Assembly: GCA_902492545.1 (NCBI GenBank)
Contig: CABULX010000005.1
Span: 1-36,137, forward strand
Reading direction: 5' to 3'
DNA: 36,137 nucleotides
DNA from: an uncultured Collinsella sp.
Lineage (GTDB): Bacteria > Actinomycetota > Coriobacteriia > Coriobacteriales > Coriobacteriaceae
Positions 1-7,873 of the stretch are shown here, piece by piece (the first letter of the stretch is position 1; each line of letters begins with the position of its first letter). The notes beneath the pieces are model-generated. The model did not search any database. It worked only from the letters and a program-made list of their open reading frames with translations, and was not told where the DNA came from. The position numbers were made by a program, and so were the translations under genes.

Positions 1-55
1 AAAACCGTTTGGCCTGTATAAGGTCACGAGGGTTCGAATCCCTCCTCCTCCGCCA
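1..55 (+). tRNA. tRNA-Ser, 3' part (cut by window start)
   Basis: The T arm is clear: a 5-bp stem GAGGG/CCCTC around a TTCGAAT loop, followed by the 3' acceptor strand CTCCTCC, discriminator G and encoded CCA at 53-55. Before it is a long variable arm (GGCC pairing with GGTC), which makes this a class II tRNA; discriminator G favours Ser over Leu. The first bases look like the 3' half of an anticodon arm (AAAACCG), which would suit a UGA anticodon, but the anticodon itself is outside the window, so isoacceptor identity is inferred. The gene is convergent with the integrase and is the likely integration site. Confidence 0.85.
24..55. other. Candidate attachment-site core in tRNA 3' end
   Basis: The integrase reading frame stops at 24-26, inside the tRNA variable arm, so the phage DNA must carry at least the tRNA 3' portion and restore the gene on integration. 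This makes 24-55 the best candidate for the shared attachment core. The matching copy is not in the window, so exact limits cannot be set. Confidence 0.35.
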
Positions 56-1472
56 GTCGACAGTTACACGAACCCCCATCAGATTCAGCCTGGTGGGGGT
101 TCTTTTTTATGCCGTCGAACGAGAACGCGACGCGCATCTCCCCCGCCTCCCTGTCGAGCACGACGCGGTCCACGAACAGGCGCACGGCCTCCAGCGGGTC
201 GGAACGGCCCATGAGCCTGCGCACCCAGAACTCCGCCCGCTCTTCGTCGACCATGGCGCACGACAGCTCCATCTCAGCGAGCGACGCCTCAAGCTCCTCC
301 CTCTCGTCGGCCAGCTGCCCGAGCTTGGCGGCCACCGCGTCGACGGCCCCCGTCTTGGCGGCGAGGTCGACCACGCGCGACTGCTCGCGCGCGTTCTGCT
401 CCAGCCGCTTGCGCGTCGCGTCCGCGGCGGCGATGGAGTCCGCCATCTCCTCGGCCTGCGCGGCCATCACCATGGCCACGATGGCCTCCACGGCGTCGTC
501 GTCCGCGGCGATCACGTCGGCGGCGGCCTTGGCCACGGCGTCCTCCAGCACGTGCTGCGGCACCTGGTGGCCCGTCGCCGGGCAGCGGTAGTACGTGTAC
601 TTCCTGCCCGACTTCCCGTGGCCGCTGCTTGACTGGTAGCGGTGGCCCTCCGCGTCGAACAGCTTGCCGGAAAGCAGGTACTCCATGGTGCTGCGCCTCC
701 TCCTCGCGCGGGCGGCGAGCATCCCCTGCACGCCCTCAAACAGCTCGCCGTCGACTATGGCGGGCATGCCGCCCTCCACGCGCGTCTGCCCGTAGCTGTA
801 CACGCCCCGGTACTTCTCCAGGCGCAGGCTTTTGCTGATGAAGCCGACGGACAGCGGCTTGCCCATCTTCGTGCGCGCCTCCGGCATGGCCGCCGCTATC
901 TCGGGCATGCTCGCGCCGTCCGCGTACATGCGGAACATGCGGCGCACCACGGCGGCCTCCTCCTCGTTCACGCGGTAATAGCCGTCATCGCCGAGGTCGT
1001 AGCCGTACGTGCGCACGCCGTTGTGCTTGCACTTCATGGCGTTGCCCAGCTGGCCGCGCTTGACGTTCTCCGCCAGGGCCACGCTGTAGTACTCGGCCAG
1101 GCCCTCCAGCATCGACTCCAGCAGGATGGACTCGGGGCCGTCGCCGACGGCCTCCGTGGCGCTGCGAAGCTCCACGCCGCAGCGGCGCAGCTTCGCCTTG
1201 TACACGGCCGCGTCGTAGCGGTTGCGCGCGAAGCGGTCCAGCTTGTACACGTACACGACGTCGAACAGCCCGCTGCCGGCGTCGGCCACCATGCGCAAAA
1301 AGCCGTCGCGCCCCTCGGCCGAGCGGCCCGTGGTGGCGTCGTCGTGGTACAGGCGCGCGACGCTCAGGCCGTCGCGCTCGGCGGCCTGGCGGCACACGCG
1401 CACCTGGTCCTCGATGGACTCCTCGCGCTGTCCCGCGCTGCTGTACCTGGCGTATATGACGGCGTTGGCCAC
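24..1472 (-). CDS. int: Large serine recombinase (phage integrase)
   Basis: This 482-residue protein is a site-specific integrase that would insert the phage chromosome through a phosphoserine intermediate. The resolvase domain covers about residues 1-150, with the YARYS motif (catalytic Ser11) and the KLDRFARNR motif near residue 80. A recombinase domain follows (about 155-255), then a zinc-ribbon-like region (about 265-300) that keeps the YYRC end but lacks the usual first CxxC pair, and a coiled coil (about 340-420). The start is GTG at 1472, only 2 nt after the repressor stop, with a GGAGGAG ribosome site inside the repressor end, so the two genes are coupled. The last roughly 30 residues are read through the tRNA terminator and tRNA 3' end, giving an EEEGFEPS tail. 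Serine integrases more often use protein-gene sites, so the tRNA target is somewhat unusual. Confidence 0.93.
   Translation of the reverse strand: MANAVIYARYSSAGQREESIEDQVRVCRQAAERDGLSVARLYHDDATTGRSAEGRDGFLRMVADAGSGLFDVVYVYKLDRFARNRYDAAVYKAKLRRCGVELRSATEAVGDGPESILLESMLEGLAEYYSVALAENVKRGQLGNAMKCKHNGVRTYGYDLGDDGYYRVNEEEAAVVRRMFRMYADGASMPEIAAAMPEARTKMGKPLSVGFISKSLRLEKYRGVYSYGQTRVEGGMPAIVDGELFEGVQGMLAARARRRRSTMEYLLSGKLFDAEGHRYQSSSGHGKSGRKYTYYRCPATGHQVPQHVLEDAVAKAAADVIAADDDAVEAIVAMVMAAQAEEMADSIAAADATRKRLEQNAREQSRVVDLAAKTGAVDAVAAKLGQLADEREELEASLAEMELSCAMVDEERAEFWVRRLMGRSDPLEAVRLFVDRVVLDREAGEMRVAFSFDGIKKNPHQAESDGGSCNCRLAEEEGFEPS
70..108 (+). terminator. Rho-independent terminator downstream of tRNA-Ser
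   Basis: An 11-bp stem (70-80 with 92-102, one G-T pair) closes an 11-nt loop and is followed by six T at 103-108. It has a T-tract only in the tRNA direction, so it should end tRNA transcription. It lies entirely within the 3' end of the antisense integrase gene, so this DNA serves as both terminator and coding sequence. Confidence 0.8.
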
Positions 1473-1474
1473 GG

Positions 1475-1864
1475 CTAGCCCTCCTCCGCCGCGTTCGCGG
1501 GGTCCTTCGCCAGCGACGTGGCCACGCTGTGCAGTATGTGGCGCCCGTTCTCGTTCATGGAGTCGTAGGCGTCCTCGATGGCCTCCAGGCGTTTATCTAT
1601 CACACGCACAGGGCGCGGCGTCGGTTCATCTGGAATACCCATAGCCTCAGCAATGGTCCCGGGTTCTGCGAGATCGTACCCATACAACTCAGTAACCGAC
1701 ACGCCAAAGAAGTCGGCTATGCGCTTCACTTCCGAGCTTTTCTGCGGCTGGTTTTTGCACTGTTCCCAGTTTCTGTACGTTCCCGGGTTCACACCGAGCA
1801 GTTCGGCGGCTTCCTTCTGCGAAAGATGCGCGCGTTGTCTGATGGCTTTTAACTCGTAAAGCAT
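1475..1864 (-). CDS. Cro/CI-type HTH repressor (probable lysogeny repressor)
   Basis: The protein has 129 residues. An HTH_3/XRE DNA-binding domain spans about residues 5-62 (SQKEAAELLGVNPGTYRNWE is the helix-turn-helix core). The C-terminal half is helical, with no S24 peptidase signature, so it would not be a self-cleaving CI of the lambda type. It is transcribed away from the early genes across a divergent promoter region, in an operon with the integrase. This position is the usual one for the immunity repressor, so I infer that it keeps the early promoter silent and possibly controls its own promoter. The start ATG at 1864 has a GGCGGTGA-like site upstream. An excisionase or accessory regulator is less likely. 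Confidence 0.85.
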   Translation of the reverse strand: MLYELKAIRQRAHLSQKEAAELLGVNPGTYRNWEQCKNQPQKSSEVKRIADFFGVSVTELYGYDLAEPGTIAEAMGIPDEPTPRPVRVIDKRLEAIEDAYDSMNENGRHILHSVATSLAKDPANAAEEG

Positions 1865-1905
1865 GCGCTTTTCACCGCCTATCTGTGTACTTCTACGTTT
1901 CCGCG

Positions 1906-1934
1906 ATTATAAATTACAAATTTATTGTTGACTA
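1906..1934 (-). promoter_or_regulatory. Repressor/integrase promoter (leftward)
   Basis: On the minus strand TAGTCA (1934-1929) and a perfect TATAAT (1911-1906) are 17 bp apart, about 42 bp before the repressor start. Its -35 hexamer overlaps the -35 of the rightward promoter almost completely, so polymerase could not occupy both at once. Confidence 0.65.
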
Positions 1935-1956
1935 GTACACGGCTTCTGTGTATCTT
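1928..1956 (+). promoter_or_regulatory. Early promoter (rightward, sigma-70 type)
   Basis: TTGACT at 1928-1933 and TATCTT at 1951-1956 are separated by 17 bp. The site lies in the only strongly AT-rich stretch near the left end and points at the early operon beginning at 2019. Confidence 0.7.
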
Positions 1957-1960
1957 ACAG

Positions 1961-1979
1961 ATGCACGAAGTTCGTGCAT
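1961..1979. promoter_or_regulatory. Perfect 19-bp palindrome, candidate repressor operator
   Basis: The sequence atgcacgaagttcgtgcat is a perfect inverted repeat with 9-bp arms around one base, directly downstream of the rightward -10 element, where a bound repressor would block transcription. Shorter related elements flank it: TACACGG occurs at 1936-1942 and 1983-1989, and TACAC/GTGTA form an imperfect dyad at 1936-1952. Operator function is inferred from position and symmetry. Confidence 0.6.
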
Positions 1980-2018
1980 TACTACACGGGTTATATGTAC
2001 CCATCGAGAGGAGAAGCA

Positions 2019-2354
2019 ATGGCAAGCAAGGAAGACAAGACGTTCTGGGACGCTCTGATGGCGGCGTACGAGAAGCAGCGCGTGGGCCTCGAGTTCGAGG
2101 AGGCCGAGAACGGATGCATGGAGGAGACGCACGGCAGCCTCAAGCGCCGCATCCACGCCCAGTGGGGCTTCGACCCGTCCCGCATCGTCCTCATGGAGGC
2201 CGACATGAAGGCGATGTTCGAGCTGGGGCGCACCCAGTACAACCTGTACAGCTCGGTGCGCTTCCAGGTGAACGGCAAGGGCTGGGCCACCGACTTCACG
2301 GACCTCGTGGCCAGCCCCGCGTACGACGAGAAGGAGAAGGAGGAAGAGGAGTAG
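2019..2354 (+). CDS. First early gene, unknown function
   Basis: The 111-residue product starts at ATG 2019 behind a GAGAGGAGA ribosome site; an in-frame ATG at 1974 is rejected because it lies within the palindrome and lacks a ribosome site. The protein is charged and soluble, ends in an acidic run (DEKEKEEEE), and has no recognised domain. As the first gene after the early promoter it may be a regulator or host-takeover factor, but nothing in the sequence proves this. Its stop overlaps the next start by 1 nt. Confidence 0.75.
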   Translation: MASKEDKTFWDALMAAYEKQRVGLEFEEAENGCMEETHGSLKRRIHAQWGFDPSRIVLMEADMKAMFELGRTQYNLYSSVRFQVNGKGWATDFTDLVASPAYDEKEKEEEE

Positions 2355-2554
2355 TGAACGGGAAGCTGATGAAGGAGCGCCGCAAGGCGCTGGGCATGAC
2401 CCAGATGCAGCTGGCGGTGGCCGTGGGCGCTTCGAGCGTGGCCCTGGTCAGCAGCTGGGAGCGCGGCTGCACCGTGGCCAGCGTGCCGAAGCTCAAGAAG
2501 CTGGCGGAGGTCCTTGGCGTGACCATGGAGCAGCTGCTGGAAGAGGAGGAATAG
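2354..2554 (+). CDS. Small XRE-family HTH regulator (Cro-like)
   Basis: The 66-residue protein is almost entirely one HTH_3 domain: KERRKALGMTQMQLAVAVG, then a recognition helix near ASSVALVSSWERG, and the closing LAEVLGVTMEQLLEEEE. It starts with GTG in the overlap TAGTG with the preceding gene, so it is probably translated by re-initiation. Opposed to the CI-like repressor across a divergent switch, it is a good candidate for the Cro-like antagonist that commits the phage to lytic growth. That role is inferred from position. Confidence 0.85.
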   Translation: MNGKLMKERRKALGMTQMQLAVAVGASSVALVSSWERGCTVASVPKLKKLAEVLGVTMEQLLEEEE

Positions 2555-2575
2555 GAATGGCGGTGATCATTGACC

Positions 2576-2761
2576 ATGGCGGAGCGCGGCGAGGAGCGCA
2601 GGGACGCGGCGAAGAGGATGGCGCGGTCGCGGCTCATGTCGGCGGTGCGCGCGGCGTTCGAGGCGCCGGGCGTCGAGGAGGAGTTCGAGAGGTGGAAGGC
2701 CGCGCGGGAGAAGCCTGCAAGCAAGCCCGCGCAGCCGGAAGCCATGCCCGCGGGGGCGTGA
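2576..2761 (+). CDS. Small basic helical protein, unknown function
   Basis: The 61-residue product is rich in Arg, Lys and Ala, with predicted helix around residues 5-45, and has no recognised domain. ATG 2576 was chosen, with a GGCGGTGA-like site 10 nt upstream; a TTG at 2570 is possible but too close to that site. The GTGA overlap with the next gene supports it as a real operon member rather than the Gly/Arg-rich alternative frame that starts at 2557. Confidence 0.6.
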   Translation: MAERGEERRDAAKRMARSRLMSAVRAAFEAPGVEEEFERWKAAREKPASKPAQPEAMPAGA

Positions 2762-2997
2762 CCGGGCGAGTATACGCCAAGGCGGCGGCGAACGCCAACG
2801 CCGTGCTGGCATTCGCGGCGGTGGCCGTGCTGCTCATGGCGCTGCTGACGGGCCAGATGTGCCACAAGGCGTACCTGGACGGCCAGGCGCACGGCATCGC
2901 CGCGTCCAAGGCCGAGGCCGAGGCGCAGGCATACGACCGCGGCTACGCGGCGGCGGTGTACGAGTACCGGGAGGGCGAGGCCGCATGGGCGCGCTAG
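2758..2997 (+). CDS. Small single-pass membrane protein
   Basis: The 79-residue product starts at GTG 2758, overlapping the previous stop (GTGA). It has a hydrophobic segment at about residues 14-33 (VLAFAAVAVLLMALL), preceded by basic residues, and a soluble Ala/Glu/Tyr-rich tail. No known family is recognised. It might be an early membrane-acting factor such as superinfection exclusion, but that is only a possibility. The next gene begins inside its 3' end. Confidence 0.65.
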   Translation: MTGRVYAKAAANANAVLAFAAVAVLLMALLTGQMCHKAYLDGQAHGIAASKAEAEAQAYDRGYAAAVYEYREGEAAWAR

Positions 2998-3488
2998 GGG
3001 CCATCGTGGCCGTCGACCCCGGATGCCTGCACACGGGCATCGTGTACATGGACGAGCGCCGCGTGATCGACTCGCGCACCATCGGGTTCCCGAAGGGCGT
3101 GAGGGGCGACAACGACCTGCTGGACGAGCGCTGCGAGTCCATCTGGCGCCAGCTTGAGCGCTTCCTGGCCGAGCACCCGCACAGCATGGTGGTGCTCGAA
3201 GGCTACCAGCAGCAGGGCGGCCGCGGCCACATGAGCATGAGCCACCAGACGCCGTGGCTGGTGGGCAGCCTCACCGCGCACCTGCACAAGGCCGGCGAGC
3301 CGTTCACCATCCAGCTGAGCGCCAAGGTGCTCAACCCCAGGGCGCGCGGCAACTGCGCGTGGGCGGTGGACGAGGCGCTGCAGGGGCGCGAGGTCCTGCA
3401 GGGCTGCGGCCGCCTGGTGACCAACGAGCACCTGCGCAGCGCGTTCGCGCACGGCCTGTGGTTCTACCAGCGCCATGGCGGGCGCTGA
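2985..3488 (+). CDS. RuvC-like Holliday junction resolvase
   Basis: The 167-residue protein has an RNase H-fold RuvC layout: AIVAVDPGCLHTGIVY at about residues 6-21 with Asp11, then VVLEGYQQQG with Glu72, and a C-terminal NEHLRSAFAHGLWF segment where RuvC enzymes carry their last acidic residues. It would cut four-way junctions arising in phage replication and recombination before packaging. ATG 2985 has GAGGGCGAGG upstream and overlaps the preceding gene by 13 nt. RuvC family membership is well supported by the first motif. The third acidic site looks divergent, so activity is not certain. Confidence 0.75.
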   Translation: MGALGAIVAVDPGCLHTGIVYMDERRVIDSRTIGFPKGVRGDNDLLDERCESIWRQLERFLAEHPHSMVVLEGYQQQGGRGHMSMSHQTPWLVGSLTAHLHKAGEPFTIQLSAKVLNPRARGNCAWAVDEALQGREVLQGCGRLVTNEHLRSAFAHGLWFYQRHGGR

Positions 3489-4024
3489 TGCGGCGCGGCG
3501 AGAGCCTGCGCCCGTGGACCGTCGCGGAAGAGCGCAGGCTGCGCGAGATGGCCGGGCGCGTCCCCCGCCGCGAGATAGCGTGGCGGCTCAGGCGCTCGAA
3601 CGAGAGCGTGCGCCAGAAGGCGAAGCGCATGGGGCTGTCCCTGCGCTGCTGGGAGCCGAGGTGCGCGCAGACCTGCCCGCGCTGCGGGATGGCGCGGGAG
3701 AGGATGGGCAAGAGCGGGGCCTGCAGGCCGTGCGAGCTGCGCGACCTCATAGCGAGGGCCGACGCGGACGCGTCCATGGCCATGGCGATGCTCGGCCATG
3801 CCGACCGGGCCACCTACCAGAGGACCGAGGCGCGCACGCAGTCGGGCGTGCCGCCGAAGCCGCCCGAGCCGGACACCAGCGGCATGACGCCCTACCAGGC
3901 GGCGAAGGCCCGCGACGAGTGGGCGTGCGCCATGGAGGCGTGGGACGTGCGCAGGCTGACCCGCGTGCTGAAGGCCAAGCGCAGGCGCGTCGAGCGCATG
4001 CGAAAAAAAATCCCGAATCAATGA
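3488..4024 (+). CDS. SANT/Myb-like and zinc-finger DNA-binding protein
   Basis: The product has 178 residues. The N-terminal 50 resemble a SANT/Myb-type helix-turn-helix (LRPWTVAEERRLREMAG ... EIAWRLRRSNESVRQKA), followed by a four-cysteine zinc finger at about residues 63-81 (CPRCG, then CRPC). The C-terminal half contains a MTPYQAAKARDEW helix and ends in a very basic tail (KAKRRRVERMRKK). It probably binds DNA and may regulate the early region or act with the preceding resolvase, whose stop it overlaps (TGATG). No specific family name is claimed. Confidence 0.7.
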   Translation: MRRGESLRPWTVAEERRLREMAGRVPRREIAWRLRRSNESVRQKAKRMGLSLRCWEPRCAQTCPRCGMARERMGKSGACRPCELRDLIARADADASMAMAMLGHADRATYQRTEARTQSGVPPKPPEPDTSGMTPYQAAKARDEWACAMEAWDVRRLTRVLKAKRRRVERMRKKIPNQ

Positions 4025-4059
4025 CACTTTTATATTTTGCCTGATAGGAGGCACCCAAC

Positions 4060-5370
4060 ATGGAACTGAAGCGAGTCAAGACCGCCGACGTGTACCCGAG
4101 CGAGGGCAACCCGCGCGAGGACATGGGCGACCTGGAGGCGCTGGCCGCCAGCTTCGAGCTGAACCCGAAGAGCCCGGGCGAGCCGCTGAACCCGCCGCTG
4201 CTCGTGCGCGACGGCGGCGTGTACCGCATCGTGGACGGCGAGCGCCGCTGGCGCGCCATGGGCATCGCGGGCACCAAGGAGTTCGACGCGGTGGTGTGCG
4301 AGGACTGGGCCGACGCGGACGCCGCGCTGGCGATGCTGGCCACCGACGACAAGAAGCCGCTCGACGAGGTGGAGCGCAGCCGCGGCGTGCAGCGCGCCCT
4401 GCTGCTGGGCGTGGAGCCGCAGAAGGTCGAGAAGGCCGCGCGCCGCAAGGGCCTGCGCAAGGTCAAGCAGGCCGCCGAGCGCCTGGGCGGCGAGGCCGAG
4501 ATGATGAGCATCGACCACCTGCTGGCCGTGGCCGAGCTGGCCGACGACCACCCCGAGCTGTCAGACGAGGTGGCCAACGCCGACGAGGGCGCGTGGGAGC
4601 GCGTCTACAGGGATGCCAAGGCGCAGGTCGAGCGCGAGCGCGCCGCCCAGGCCCTGCGCGACAAGGCCGCCGAGCTGCGCCTTGACCTGGAGGAGCGCGG
4701 CGACCGCCCCGACCGCCCCGAGGGCATGTGCTACGCGCTGACGTGCCGCACGCCCGAAGACCTGGAGGCCGCGGCCGAGGAATACGCCGGCGGGGCGCTG
4801 TACGCGCTCCTCGTGAGCAAGTGGGACGGCGCGCGCGTGGTGGTCTACACCGCCCTGCCCGACGACGCCGTGGACCCTTCGCGCGAGGCCGCAAAGGAGC
4901 GCAGGGACGCCATGGCCGCCCGCATCGAGGACATGCTGCACAGCGTGCGCGCGTTCCTCGTGCCGAGCCTGATGCGCCCCCTCGACTGCCGCGAGTCTCG
5001 CGAGTGCATGGAGGAGGCCGTGAAGTCGTGGCTCGGCGACCGCGAGAGCAGGTGGGACAACGGCGGCAAGGCGTCGGACTGGCTCGACGGGGCCGAGTGG
5101 GAAGGCGCCCGCCCCGACGGAGTTGCCAGCGGCATGGTGGCCGCCTGCATCGCCCGCGACTGGTTGGCCGACGCCGAGCCGAACCTCACGGTGCTGGGCA
5201 TGGCGTGCGGCCTGGACGAGATGAGCGACTACGGGCGCGATCAGCTGACGCATTTCCTGGACGCCATGGGCGCGGCCGCGGGCGACGGCTGGGAGCCGAG
5301 CAGGGAGGACATGGCGCTGATGGCCGAGCTGTCGGCGGCGTGCAAGGAAGACGAGAGCGAGGAGCTGTAA
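4060..5370 (+). CDS. ParB/sulfiredoxin-fold protein
   Basis: The 436-residue protein opens with a ParB N-terminal domain: VYPSEGNPRED at about residues 11-21 and VDGERRWRAM at about 58-67. A helical central region is followed by a long C-terminal extension (about 230-436) that I do not recognise. Phage ParB-like proteins in early operons are often DNA-binding or nuclease/CTPase-type proteins rather than partition proteins, and no ParA is present here. An AGGAGG ribosome site precedes ATG 4060. The 35-nt gap before the gene is AT-rich (TTTTATATTTTG), so a weak internal promoter is possible. The stop overlaps the next start. Confidence 0.85.
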   Translation: MELKRVKTADVYPSEGNPREDMGDLEALAASFELNPKSPGEPLNPPLLVRDGGVYRIVDGERRWRAMGIAGTKEFDAVVCEDWADADAALAMLATDDKKPLDEVERSRGVQRALLLGVEPQKVEKAARRKGLRKVKQAAERLGGEAEMMSIDHLLAVAELADDHPELSDEVANADEGAWERVYRDAKAQVERERAAQALRDKAAELRLDLEERGDRPDRPEGMCYALTCRTPEDLEAAAEEYAGGALYALLVSKWDGARVVVYTALPDDAVDPSREAAKERRDAMAARIEDMLHSVRAFLVPSLMRPLDCRESRECMEEAVKSWLGDRESRWDNGGKASDWLDGAEWEGARPDGVASGMVAACIARDWLADAEPNLTVLGMACGLDEMSDYGRDQLTHFLDAMGAAAGDGWEPSREDMALMAELSAACKEDESEEL

Positions 5371-6782
5371 TGGTGAAGATCGCATCGGTGGAGGCCGAGA
5401 ACGTCAAGCGCGTGAAGGCCGTGTACCTGGAGCCGAAGGCCGACGGCCTGACGGTCATAGGCGGCCGCAACGGCCAAGGCAAGACGAGCGTGCTGGACGC
5501 CATCGCGTGGGCGCTCGGCGGCGACAAGATGCGCCCCAGCAACGCCAAGCGCGAGGACGCCGCCGGCGACCCGCAGCTGCGCGTGGTGCTGGACAACGGC
5601 ATCGTGGTGGAGCGCAAGGGCAAGAACAGCTCGCTGAAGGTCATCGACCCGAGCGGCAACAAGGGCGGCCAGCAGCTGCTGAACTCGTTCACCGAGCAGC
5701 TGGCCCTGAACCTGCCCAGGTTCATGCAGGCCACCGACAAGGAGAAGGCCGAGACGCTGCTGTCCATCATGGGCGTCGGCAAGGAGCTGGCGGCCCTTGA
5801 CGCCCAGAAGCAGGCGGCCTACAACCAGCGCCTGGCCGTGGGCCAGATGGAGCGCCAGAAGCGAGGCGCGGCCAACGACATGCGGCACTGGCCCGACGCG
5901 CCGGCGCAGGAGGTGAGCGCGTCCGAGCTCATCGCCGAGCAGTCGGCCATCCTGGCGCGCAACGGCGAGAACCAGCGCAAGCGCATGGAGGCCCAGCAGG
6001 TCAAGGCGCGCCTGGACGCGGCCATGGGAGAGCTGGCGCGCATGAACGAGCAGAGCGCCGAGCTGGCGCGCCGCATGGCCGAGAAGTCGGCGGAGGTGGA
6101 GCGGCTGAGCGCCGACGCTGCCACCGCCGCCAAGACCGCCGAGCAGCTGCGCGACGAGTCCACCGCCGAGCTGGAGGAGCAGCTGCGCCAGGTCGAGGCC
6201 GTCAACGACAAGGTGCGCACCAACATGCGCCGAGCCGCCGCGATGGCCGAGGCCGACGAGCTGAAGGCCCAGTACGACGAGCTGGACGAGCGCGTGCGCG
6301 GCCTGCAGAAGGCCCGCACCGACCTGCTGCGCGGAGCGAAGCTGCCGCTGGAGGGGCTGGCCGTGGAGTTCGACGCCAAGGGCGAGCCGCGCCTGACCTA
6401 CGAAGGCCAGCCATGGGACTGCATGAGCGGCAGCGAGCAGCTGAAGGCCGCGACGGCCATCGTGCGCGAGCTGAAGCCGGAGTGCGGCTTCGTGCTGGTG
6501 GACAAGCTTGAGCAGATGGACCCGCAGACGCTGGCCGAGTTCGGGCAGTGGGCCGAGGGCGAGGGCCTGCAGGTCATCGGCACCCGCGTGGGCACCGGCG
6601 GCGAGTGCAGCCTGGTCATCGAAGACGGGCGCGGGCAGCTGGGCGACCCCGAGGGGGGCGAGGAGCGCATGGTGGCCGAAAGCCTCCGCGAGTGCGCGGC
6701 AGACAGCGGCTGCCCGGAGTGCACCATCCCGCACGACGGGACGTGCGCGCCCGCGGCGGCGAAGGGCTGGGTGATTCAGTAA
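5370..6782 (+). CDS. SMC/Rad50-type recombination ATPase
   Basis: The 470-residue protein has an N-terminal P-loop, GGRNGQGKTS (residues 31-40), a coiled coil from about 175 to 330, an ABC-type signature MSGSEQL (352-358) and a Walker B-like VLVDKLEQMD (375-384). This is the compact head-coil-head plan of phage AAA_23/SbcC-like ATPases. It would act in DNA end processing or annealing with the RecA-like protein encoded next. The C-terminus carries a short Cys-rich tail (CAADSGCPEC ... C), which could bind metal. The gene overlaps both neighbours by 1 to 3 nt (TAATG). Confidence 0.87.
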   Translation: MVKIASVEAENVKRVKAVYLEPKADGLTVIGGRNGQGKTSVLDAIAWALGGDKMRPSNAKREDAAGDPQLRVVLDNGIVVERKGKNSSLKVIDPSGNKGGQQLLNSFTEQLALNLPRFMQATDKEKAETLLSIMGVGKELAALDAQKQAAYNQRLAVGQMERQKRGAANDMRHWPDAPAQEVSASELIAEQSAILARNGENQRKRMEAQQVKARLDAAMGELARMNEQSAELARRMAEKSAEVERLSADAATAAKTAEQLRDESTAELEEQLRQVEAVNDKVRTNMRRAAAMAEADELKAQYDELDERVRGLQKARTDLLRGAKLPLEGLAVEFDAKGEPRLTYEGQPWDCMSGSEQLKAATAIVRELKPECGFVLVDKLEQMDPQTLAEFGQWAEGEGLQVIGTRVGTGGECSLVIEDGRGQLGDPEGGEERMVAESLRECAADSGCPECTIPHDGTCAPAAAKGWVIQ

Positions 6783-7843
6783 TGGCCATCCAGATAACGC
6801 GCGGGGCCGCGCAGAAGCCCCAGAAAGTCGTGATCTACGGCGTCGAGGGCATCGGCAAGACGACGCTGGCCGCGCAGTTCCCCAACCCCCTGTTCGTCGA
6901 CACCGAGGGCGGCACCGAGGGATACGACGTGGCCCGAACGCAGGCCCCGCAGAGCTGGACGGCGCTCAAGGGCCTGCTGCGCGACGTGGCGGCGGAGCGC
7001 CCGTGCGGCACGCTGGTGCTCGACACCGCCGACTGGGCCGAGCGCCTGCTGTGCGCCGAGCTGTGCGCGCAGCACAAGTGGGACTCCATGGAGACGCTGG
7101 GCTTCGGCAAGTGCTGGCAGTTCGCCCTGGAGGAGTTCGGCCGCATGCTCGACCTGCTCACCGACGTGCGCGACGCGGGCATGAACGTCGTGGTCACGGC
7201 GCACGCCATGGTCTCCAAGTTCGAGCAGCCGGACGAGGCCGCGAGCTACGACCGCTGGACCATGAAGATGTACAAGAAGGACGCCGCGCTGCTGAAGGAA
7301 TGGGCCGACGCGCTGCTGTTCGTCAACTACAAGACCATCGTGGAGATGGTCGGCGAGGGCTTCATGGCCAAGGGCAAGGCGCGCGGCGCCAAGCGCACGA
7401 TCTTCTGCACGCACCAGGCCACATGGGACGCCAAGAACCGCTGGGGGCTTCCCGACGAGGTGCCGCTGGGCTACGAGGCCATAGCGCCGCACGTGCCAAG
7501 CCTCGGGCCCGACCCGCGCGTGCCCGCCCCCGCCCCGCAGGCGCGGCCCATGCCGCAGCCCCAAGCAAAGCCCGCCCCGCAGGCGCAGGGCGACGCGCCT
7601 GGGACCATCGCCGCGAAGAAGGGGCTGCCCGCGTTCTGGGCGCCCGCCTGCGAGCTGATGGAGCGGGACGGCGTGAGCCTGGCCGAGGTGCTGAACTTCG
7701 CGGTGCTGCAGGGCCACTTCACGCCCGACACGCCGCCCGAGGCGTACCCGCCCGACTACATCGCCGGGCTGATCGTGCCGCAGTGGGAGACGGTGAAGGC
7801 CAAGGTGGCCGAGTACCGCGGCGGCGAGGACATCCCCTTCTAA
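6782..7843 (+). CDS. RecA-like ATPase, Sak4-type annealing protein
   Basis: The 353-residue protein has a RecA-type Walker A, GVEGIGKTT (20-28), a Walker B strand TLVLDTADW (77-85), and further AAA_24 features up to about residue 240. A Pro/Ala/Gln-rich linker (about 240-280) joins a C-terminal domain that ends in EDIPF, an acidic-aromatic tail common in proteins acting with single-stranded DNA. Sak4-type proteins promote annealing or strand exchange in phage recombination and often sit next to DUF669 and SSB-like genes, as here. The start overlaps the previous stop. Confidence 0.85.
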   Translation: MAIQITRGAAQKPQKVVIYGVEGIGKTTLAAQFPNPLFVDTEGGTEGYDVARTQAPQSWTALKGLLRDVAAERPCGTLVLDTADWAERLLCAELCAQHKWDSMETLGFGKCWQFALEEFGRMLDLLTDVRDAGMNVVVTAHAMVSKFEQPDEAASYDRWTMKMYKKDAALLKEWADALLFVNYKTIVEMVGEGFMAKGKARGAKRTIFCTHQATWDAKNRWGLPDEVPLGYEAIAPHVPSLGPDPRVPAPAPQARPMPQPQAKPAPQAQGDAPGTIAAKKGLPAFWAPACELMERDGVSLAEVLNFAVLQGHFTPDTPPEAYPPDYIAGLIVPQWETVKAKVAEYRGGEDIPF

Positions 7844-7873
7844 CGAGACACCACAGGACGAAAGGATGAGAAC

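Noticed and set aside
2557..2757. Upstream part of a continuous frame 2557-2997
   Set aside because: It reads as Gly/Arg repeats, whereas the frame starting at 2576 has a balanced helical product and GTGA coupling to the membrane gene at 2758.
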